Made by a program: the position numbers and the translations under genes. 12,957 bases of DNA from JAVEVF01 sp034005175 (GTDB taxonomy: Bacteria; Actinomycetota; Coriobacteriia; Anaerosomatales; SLCP01), in contig JAVEVF010000050.1 of assembly GCA_034005175.1 (NCBI GenBank), positions 1-12,957 on the forward strand, given 5' to 3'. The notes under the pieces were generated by a model, which was given only the letters and a program-made list of their open reading frames with translations, did no database searches and had not been told where the DNA came from. Positions 1 through 4,629 of this stretch are shown one piece after another. Position 1 is the stretch's first letter, and the number at the start of each line of letters is the position of its first letter.

Positions 1-473
1 CACTCATACCCAAACGTCATGCCCTGTGCGACCTGCCACCCGATGATAGAGACGGTGTCGCCATTCTCGACTGGCTCATCCACCGAGAACTCCGTGATGC
101 CGTAGCCTCGAAGGGTCTGCTCGAATCCCGAGACATCCCCATAGTATTTCTGCGATGCCACAGGAAGCATCTTGAAGGCGGTAGCGTAATCGTTGGCCGC
201 ACATGCCTTGTAGTACGCTTGGAGGTACTCGAGCGGCGTCTGGTCTTCGGGCACTGCCGGCGCGGTGGCAGGGTCGAACTCGACCTCGGGAGCCTGCGCG
301 CCCGTTGCAGTCGGCTGCTGCGTGGGCATGCCGCTCGTCTGCGCTGGTGCCGCTGGGTTGCTCGACCCCTTCGAGTTCTGCCAGACGATGATCCCCACCA
401 CGGCCGCAAGCAACACTGCAGCGATGGCTATCAGGATGGTGACCTGTCTGTTGCCTGTGGCGGATTCGGACAT
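1..473 (-). CDS. Membrane-anchored secreted protein, C-terminus cut by window edge
   Basis: The reading frame opens at the ATG at 473 and is still open at base 1, giving about 157 residues with the C-terminus outside the window. A Shine-Dalgarno (GAGGGAAGG, 481-489) sits 7 nt before the ATG. Residues 1-10 are polar, and residues 11-31 form one hydrophobic span (VTILIAIAAVLLAAVVGIIVW) that would act as an uncleaved signal-anchor. Residues about 35-78 are a low-complexity Pro/Ala/Thr/Gln linker. From about residue 79 a folded domain begins (EYLQAYYKACAANDYATAFK), whose helical start and acidic/aromatic pattern recall small NTF2-like extracytoplasmic domains. That resemblance is only an impression. 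I do not recognise the family and assign no function. It is divergent from sdaAB. Confidence 0.75.
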   Translation of the reverse strand, partial: MSESATGNRQVTILIAIAAVLLAAVVGIIVWQNSKGSSNPAAPAQTSGMPTQQPTATGAQAPEVEFDPATAPAVPEDQTPLEYLQAYYKACAANDYATAFKMLPVASQKYYGDVSGFEQTLRGYGITEFSVDEPVENGDTVSIIGWQVAQGMTFGYE

Positions 474-544
474 CTGTGTTCCTTCCCTCATCTTCTGTGG
501 GTTCGCATCTGCGTGCACCCGACCCTGCTGCGCGATACTGATGC

Positions 545-574
545 CTGATAGGGTCGCCGCTGACGAGGTATGAT
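545..574 (+). promoter_or_regulatory. Putative leaderless promoter of sdaAB
   Basis: A -10-like TATGAT lies at 569-574, exactly 6 nt before the ATG at 581, so transcription would start at or next to the A of the start codon. A weak -35-like CTGATA (545-550, 4 of 6 consensus bases) is 18 bp upstream. The only Shine-Dalgarno-like bases (GAGG, 565-568) are 12 nt from the ATG and overlap the region just before the -10, so they would not be in the mRNA. Leaderless genes with this geometry are common in actinobacteria. The call is inferred from sequence only. Confidence 0.5.
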
Positions 575-580
575 TAGCGA

Positions 581-1252
581 ATGACACGCCAACACAGTGT
601 GTTCGACATCATCGGCCCCATCATGGTGGGTCCGTCTTCGAGCCACACGGCGGGCGCCGTGCGCCTCGGCCGGCTTGCTCGCGCGGTCCTCGGCGAGTCG
701 CCGATTCATGCCGACATCGGCTTGCACGGATCGTTCGCCTCGACAGGAACGGGGCATGGGACCAACCTTGCGCTCGTAGCAGGGTTGCTCGGGCTTGCCC
801 CTGACGACCTCGCCATCAAAGACGCGTTCGCGCTAGCCGCCGACGCGGGTCTGGAGGTCTCATTTCATACTGCGAGGCTCGGCCAGACGCATCCCAACAG
901 CGCCCTGTTCGTCCTCACAGCTGCCGATGGTCGCACTGTCGAGCTTCAAGGTTCGTCTCTCGGCGGCGGAGATGTCGTTCTCTCCCGCATCGACATGTAC
1001 GACGTGGAGGTGACCGGGGAACTGCCGCTGCTGCTTGTCTTCCATCTCGACCGTCCAGGGGAGGTCGCGACGGTGACCTCGGTGTTGGCCGAAGAAGGCG
1101 TGAACATCGCGCGCATGCAGGTCTCACGCGAGCGCCGAGGCGCGGATGCGCTCATGCTCATCGAGACCGACGCGCCTGTCGATAGCGCATCACTGGAACG
1201 CATCGCTGCAGCTCCAGGAGTGGTGGGGGTGCGGGTCGTCCCAGCGATCTAG
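581..1252 (+). CDS. sdaAB: L-serine dehydratase, iron-sulfur-dependent, beta subunit
   Basis: 223 residues, the usual size of the separate beta subunit of the two-gene, [4Fe-4S]-dependent L-serine ammonia-lyase, which converts L-serine to pyruvate and ammonia in the cytoplasm. The serine dehydratase beta domain covers about residues 1-140: GPSSSHTAG at 17-25, GTGHGT at 56-61, HPNS at 104-107 and a GGG-containing segment near 127-129. Residues about 149-222 form an ACT domain, seen as LLVFHLDRPGEVATVTSVLA and EEGVNIARMQVSR, which in this family is a small-molecule or dimerisation module. The ATG at 581 is the only sensible start and matches the family N-terminus. The alpha subunit gene lies 2.5 kb away at 3757 beyond an inverted feo operon, whereas the two genes are often adjacent. 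The TAG stop shares the tetramer CTAG (1249-1252) with the stop of the opposing small gene. Confidence 0.95.
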   Translation: MTRQHSVFDIIGPIMVGPSSSHTAGAVRLGRLARAVLGESPIHADIGLHGSFASTGTGHGTNLALVAGLLGLAPDDLAIKDAFALAADAGLEVSFHTARLGQTHPNSALFVLTAADGRTVELQGSSLGGGDVVLSRIDMYDVEVTGELPLLLVFHLDRPGEVATVTSVLAEEGVNIARMQVSRERRGADALMLIETDAPVDSASLERIAAAPGVVGVRVVPAI

Positions 1253-1440
1253 GCGGGTTTCGGCGCCGTCTTCCCTGCGCTATCACCCGCGCCTCTGTCC
1301 TCAGCATGTCGCAAGTCACACCCGCTTACCCTGCAGGTAAGACACGCTCCCGAGCAGGGCGTGAGCTTGAGTGTATTGCAGCGTGGGCAGCGTATCGCCT
1401 CGGCTGTCAGACCGCACGTGGGGCATCGGGTGAGCTGCAT
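1249..1440 (-). CDS. Small Cys-rich zinc-ribbon-like protein of the feo operon
   Basis: 63 residues from an ATG at 1440, one base after the feoB stop (TGA at 1444-1442, giving TGACATG), so it is probably translated by coupling with feoB. A G-run at 1450-1454 is a weak ribosome site. The first 25 residues hold two CxxC pairs, CPTCG (6-10) and CPRCN (18-22), the layout of a zinc ribbon. They are followed by C29, C33, C36 and C41, making eight cysteines in 36 residues. The C-terminal 20 residues are polar and likely disordered. No membrane span is visible, so this is not the Cys-rich single-span FeoB-associated protein type. The position third in the operon recalls FeoC, a small accessory of gamma-proteobacterial FeoB, but there is no sequence reason to call it FeoC. 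A 14-residue longer form starting at 1482 inside feoB is possible but less likely. Family unrecognised; metal binding is inferred from the cysteines. Confidence 0.7.
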   Translation of the reverse strand: MQLTRCPTCGLTAEAIRCPRCNTLKLTPCSGACLTCRVSGCDLRHAEDRGAGDSAGKTAPKPA

Positions 1441-1441
1441 G

Positions 1442-3307
1442 TCACACCACCCCCAACACCCGGGCGAGCAGGCCTCCCGCAAGAAACGCGATACCGATGG
1501 AGGATGCGAACAGCCCCACGACGTAGCCCATGCCGCGTTCTTTCCAGATGACCATCACGCTTGCGACGCAGGGGACGAACAGCGTGATGGTTACCATGGC
1601 CACCAGCAGTTGAGCTGCGCTGAGGTTCATGGTGAAGAAGCCCGCGGCACCGAAGTCACGCCGCACAAGCCCCATGACGAATGCGGTCGCTGCCTCTGCA
1701 GGAAGCCCGAGCCAACCCACCGTCAGCGGGACTGCCAGTTCTTGGACACCGACAAGCACGCCAGTGATATCAAGCACAGAGATGGCGAGGGCGCCGAGCA
1801 GGAAGAAGACCGTGACCTCCTTCATGAAGTGGTAGCTCTTCATGAAGGTCTTGCGCAACACATTGTCCAATCTCGGCAAGCGCAGATTGGGAAGATCGAT
1901 CAGCAGATCGGTTGAGGTCCCTGGGACCAGTCGGCCGAGCGCTGTGCCCACGCCCACGAATATGACGATGAGCGCGCCGAAATATATGGCTGCATACTTC
2001 GGGCCGACACCCGCCATGAGGGCAGCGATGACGGCTATCTGCGCCGAGCAGGGGACAGCGATAGCCATGAGAGCAGTGGCGATGAAACGCTCACGCTTGC
2101 TGCCGAGGATGCGTGTCGTGAGCGTTCCCATGGTCACGCATCCAAGGCCGAGGATGAGAGGGATGATCGCGCGGCCGTTCAGCCCTATCGAAGACAGCGC
2201 GCGGTCTGTGAGCGCCGCGATTCTCGGCAGGTAGCCTGAGTCCTCGAGAAGCGCAAGCAGGAAATAGAAACTCGAAACCAATGGAAGAATGACGCCGAAC
2301 AGATATGTCGGAACCATGGTGAGCACGCCGAAGTCCCCCGCCAGGATAGTAAAGATCGCACTTCCCTCGGCAAACACACTGCTGACCGCACGTTCAACCG
2401 CAGGGACGATGGACTCTGCGAACAACTGCTGCTCAAGGAAGCCGACAACACCTCCGGCCACCCACTCGCCAAAAACCTTGTACATCAGCGCAAGCATGAG
2501 AAGCAGCAACGGGACACCCGTGAGCGGAGCCATCATGGCCGCCGACAGGCGCGTGGAGAAACGAGCGCCTTGTGTCGTATGGCTCACCGTGTGGCCCACC
2601 ACGTCGTTGACTCGGTCGCGCCTGCGTAGATAGATGACATCGCGGCTGGAGCTGTCTGCTGGCTCGATGCCGTGGCGCTCGGCAACGGCAGGATCGGCCT
2701 CAAGCACGAGCAGTGCCTCGGCGCGGCACCCCACCCGTGATGCCATCTCGATGAGAGATGAATCCAGCTCTGGGTCGCCGTGTCCCACCCGCGAATGCTC
2801 GATGGCTGCCCTGAGCTCATCGATGCCTTGGTTCCGTACCGCCACTGTCTCTATGACCGGCACGCCAAGAAGGTCAGAGAGCAGGTCGGTATCGACTGCC
2901 ACGCCGCTTGCTCGCGCCTCATCGATCATGTTGAGAGCGACGACCGTGGGCTTGCCCATGTCGATGAGTTGCAGGGTGAGGAACAGATCGCGCTCGAGGT
3001 GCACTGCGTCGACGACGTTGACGACCACATCTGCTTCAAGGATGACGTCACGCGCGACACGTTCCTCGTCATTGAAAGACGAGACGCCGTAGACGCCGGG
3101 AGTATCCACTACGTCGTGACCCCCCTGCGAACCACGGGTGAGTTCGACCGTGGTGCCAGGGAAGTTGCTCACATCGACGTAGTTGCCGGTCAGAGCGTTG
3201 AACACGACCGACTTGCCGACATTGGGGTTTCCGGCGAGGACTACCGTGGTGACTCCCTCGCGCAGCGCTCCACTGGCAGGGACGTGGCAGTGCGGAGAGC
3301 CCGACAC
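1442..3307 (-). CDS. feoB: Ferrous iron transporter FeoB
   Basis: 621 residues; inner-membrane Fe2+ uptake protein with an N-terminal G domain. GTPase motifs are all present: G1 GNPNVGKS (26-33), G2 threonines in PGTTVE (50-55), G3 DTPG (68-71) and G4 NMID (126-129). A helical spacer (about 170-250) links to a membrane part from about residue 258, with many hydrophobic spans. Family landmarks there are EDSGYLPR (355-362), GLGC (387-390), the first gate motif VPCSAQ (418-423) and the second gate VPC (578-580) followed by a charged loop. The protein is shorter than the E. coli form (773) but in the range of compact FeoBs. The N-terminus carries H6-C7-H8, a possible metal-binding patch. It starts with GTG directly after the feoA stop (TAGGTG), with GGGGAG (3314-3319) 6 nt upstream. 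The next gene follows after one base. Confidence 0.96.
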   Translation of the reverse strand: MSGSPHCHVPASGALREGVTTVVLAGNPNVGKSVVFNALTGNYVDVSNFPGTTVELTRGSQGGHDVVDTPGVYGVSSFNDEERVARDVILEADVVVNVVDAVHLERDLFLTLQLIDMGKPTVVALNMIDEARASGVAVDTDLLSDLLGVPVIETVAVRNQGIDELRAAIEHSRVGHGDPELDSSLIEMASRVGCRAEALLVLEADPAVAERHGIEPADSSSRDVIYLRRRDRVNDVVGHTVSHTTQGARFSTRLSAAMMAPLTGVPLLLLMLALMYKVFGEWVAGGVVGFLEQQLFAESIVPAVERAVSSVFAEGSAIFTILAGDFGVLTMVPTYLFGVILPLVSSFYFLLALLEDSGYLPRIAALTDRALSSIGLNGRAIIPLILGLGCVTMGTLTTRILGSKRERFIATALMAIAVPCSAQIAVIAALMAGVGPKYAAIYFGALIVIFVGVGTALGRLVPGTSTDLLIDLPNLRLPRLDNVLRKTFMKSYHFMKEVTVFFLLGALAISVLDITGVLVGVQELAVPLTVGWLGLPAEAATAFVMGLVRRDFGAAGFFTMNLSAAQLLVAMVTITLFVPCVASVMVIWKERGMGYVVGLFASSIGIAFLAGGLLARVLGVV

Positions 3308-3589
3308 CTAGTGCTCCCCGCGCTCCAGAGGCCTGACCGCGATACGCTTCGCCAGGCTGCGCCCCACAGCGATCTCCTGGCGGCCAGAACGCACGACAAC
3401 CGGACCTGCGGGAATACGAGTCACACATGAGATGCAAGCACCCTCGGACATGCCAAACCGAAGCGCCGTTATGCGCGCCATTTCATCGTCTATGCCAAGG
3501 ATCTCGCAAGACTCACCTCGGCCAATACGGTCAAGGGTGAAAGTCCTGATCTCATCTGTATCCAGGTCGTTCTGGATGCGAGCGGCCAT
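3308..3589 (-). CDS. feoA: FeoA, SH3-like cytoplasmic partner of FeoB
   Basis: 93 residues, close to the usual FeoA length of 75-95. FeoA is a small SH3-like beta-barrel protein needed for Feo-dependent Fe2+ uptake and thought to act on the FeoB G domain. Visible family features are the TLDRIGRGESCEILGI opening (residues about 18-33), the RFGMSEGACISC turn (44-55), and the short strands ending in the SLAKRIAVRPL segment near the C-terminus. A good ribosome site (GGAGG, 3597-3601) is 7 nt from the ATG at 3589. It is the first gene of a three-gene minus-strand operon. Its stop TAG abuts the GTG of feoB, so the two are almost certainly co-translated. A near-consensus promoter and a palindrome lie upstream. 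Confidence 0.93.
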   Translation of the reverse strand: MAARIQNDLDTDEIRTFTLDRIGRGESCEILGIDDEMARITALRFGMSEGACISCVTRIPAGPVVVRSGRQEIAVGRSLAKRIAVRPLERGEH

Positions 3590-3614
3590 GTGAGGACCTC
3601 CGGTAAATCCTTGT

Positions 3615-3632
3615 ACTTAGCATAGGCTAAGT
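3615..3632. promoter_or_regulatory. Palindromic operator, DtxR/IdeR-like, upstream of feoA
   Basis: ACTTAGCATAGGCTAAGT is an inverted repeat with perfect 7-bp arms (ACTTAGC / GCTAAGT) around ATAG. It lies just downstream of the inferred feoA start point (about +7 to +25), where a repressor would block transcription. Read on the minus strand it contains TTAGCCTA and CTAA. These match one side of the DtxR/IdeR iron-box consensus TTAGGTTAGCCTAACCTAA in register, although the other half does not match. An iron-responsive DtxR-family repressor is the natural candidate; a Fur site looks less likely. The regulator itself is not in this window. Confidence 0.6.
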
Positions 3633-3645
3633 CCCAACAACACGT

Positions 3646-3675
3646 ATACTACGGCTCCGATGGAGCATGTGTCAA
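3646..3675 (-). promoter_or_regulatory. Promoter of the feoAB operon
   Basis: On the minus strand a perfect -35 TTGACA (3675-3670) is followed after 18 bp by TAGTAT (3651-3646), which fits TANNNT. Transcription would begin near 3638-3641, leaving a leader of about 50 nt that contains the palindrome at 3615-3632 and the feoA ribosome site. This is the strongest promoter-like sequence in the window. Confidence 0.6.
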
Positions 3676-3724
3676 TCCCCGCCCACTTGTGTGTGTCTCC
3701 TCCTCTGCGACCCGCCGCCTGGGG

Positions 3725-3730
3725 TACAAT
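3725..3730 (+). promoter_or_regulatory. Putative -10 box of sdaAA
   Basis: TACAAT matches the -10 consensus in 5 of 6 positions and lies 26 nt before the ATG at 3757, just upstream of the ribosome site. No convincing -35 hexamer is found 16-18 bp upstream (bases near 3701-3707 are pyrimidine-rich), so activator dependence or a false match are both possible. Confidence 0.4.
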
Positions 3731-3756
3731 CCGCTCGTTGGAGAGGAGAGCGCCGA

Positions 3757-4629
3757 ATGGCTTACACATCCTTCGCTGACCTGCTTGAAGCGACAGGAGA
3801 GCATGGAACCCTCGCAGCTGCCGCGATGCAACGCGAAGCTGTCGAAAGCGGATACGAGCCGCAGGTGCTGCGCGCGAGGATGCATGATGCCCTCGCGGTG
3901 ATGCGCACGGCGGTCGAAGAAGGCCGTGCTGCCACGCGCCGTTCACGCTCCGGACTCACAGGCGGTGATGCGTCTCGCGTATCCTCGGCGCCTCCCGGCC
4001 CGTTGGGGAGTGTATTCTCCGATGTGCTGGCCTCATCTCTCGCGGTTGCCGAGGTGAACGCCTCGATGGGGCGCATCGTGGCCGCCCCCACTGGTGGGGC
4101 ATCTGGCGTCTTGCCAGGCGTGCTCCTCACGCTCGCCGAGGATATCGATGCCGATGATGAGATGCTCGTCGACGCGCTCTTCACCGCCGGCGCCGTCGGC
4201 GGCGTCATCGCCGCCAGAGCGTCACTCGCGGGCGCCTCAGGCGGCTGTCAGGCGGAGATCGGCTCGGCAGCTGCGATGGCTGCCGCTGCCGGCGTCGAGA
4301 TGCTCGGGGGCCCTCCGGAGGCGTCAGGACACGGTGGCTCGCTCGCGCTTCAAGGGTTGCTAGGCCTGGTGTGCGACCCCGTCGGCGGACTCGTCGAGGT
4401 CCCCTGTGTGGCGCGCAACGCCACAGGCGCTGCGGTGGCGCTCGCAGGAATCGAGCTTGCGCTTGCCGGCGTCACCTTCCCGATCCCCTTCGACGAGGTT
4501 GTTGACGCCTCAGGGAGCGTAGGTCGCAGCCTGCCGCCATCCTTGCGCGAGACCGCTGTCGGCGGCCTCGCTGGCACGCCCACCGCTCACCGCATCATCC
4601 ATACACCCCGACCCGGACGGGAGGCCTGA
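3757..4629 (+). CDS. sdaAA: L-serine dehydratase, iron-sulfur-dependent, alpha subunit
   Basis: 290 residues, typical of the separate alpha subunit, which carries the catalytic [4Fe-4S] cluster. Family motifs are APTGGASGVLPG (110-121), GGCQAEIGSAAAMAAA (162-177) and VCDPVGGLVEVPC (204-216). C164, C205 and C216 are in the positions expected for the three cluster ligands. The start is the ATG at 3757, with GAGAGGAGAG (3741-3750) 6 nt upstream and a normal family N-terminus (AYTSFADLLE). An in-frame ATG at 3667 would add 30 unrelated residues and is rejected. It works with SdaAB (581-1252) in L-serine degradation. Its last codon overlaps the start of the ATPase gene (TGATG), so the two are on one transcript and coupled. 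Confidence 0.95.
   Translation: MAYTSFADLLEATGEHGTLAAAAMQREAVESGYEPQVLRARMHDALAVMRTAVEEGRAATRRSRSGLTGGDASRVSSAPPGPLGSVFSDVLASSLAVAEVNASMGRIVAAPTGGASGVLPGVLLTLAEDIDADDEMLVDALFTAGAVGGVIAARASLAGASGGCQAEIGSAAAMAAAAGVEMLGGPPEASGHGGSLALQGLLGLVCDPVGGLVEVPCVARNATGAAVALAGIELALAGVTFPIPFDEVVDASGSVGRSLPPSLRETAVGGLAGTPTAHRIIHTPRPGREA

Noticed and set aside
1326..1340. Inverted repeat TTACC-CTGCA-GGTAA
   Set aside because: It lies inside the small Cys-rich coding region, is short, and has no placement that suggests a terminator or operator.
1445..1482. 14-residue longer start for the Cys-rich protein, inside feoB
   Set aside because: The ATG at 1440 directly after the feoB stop is a better fit to coupled translation, and the zinc-ribbon begins just after it.
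1361..1915. 184-codon plus-strand ORF opposite feoB
   Set aside because: Antisense to the C-terminal membrane part of FeoB; charged and His-rich with no recognisable motif or ribosome site.
3667..3756. 30-residue N-terminal extension of SdaAA from an ATG at 3667
   Set aside because: The extension is unlike the family N-terminus, has no ribosome site, and lies upstream of the likely -10 at 3725; the ATG at 3757 has a good ribosome site.
3660..3779. 39-codon upstream ORF overlapping the sdaAA start
   Set aside because: No ribosome site, unlikely composition, and it starts upstream of the probable sdaAA promoter.
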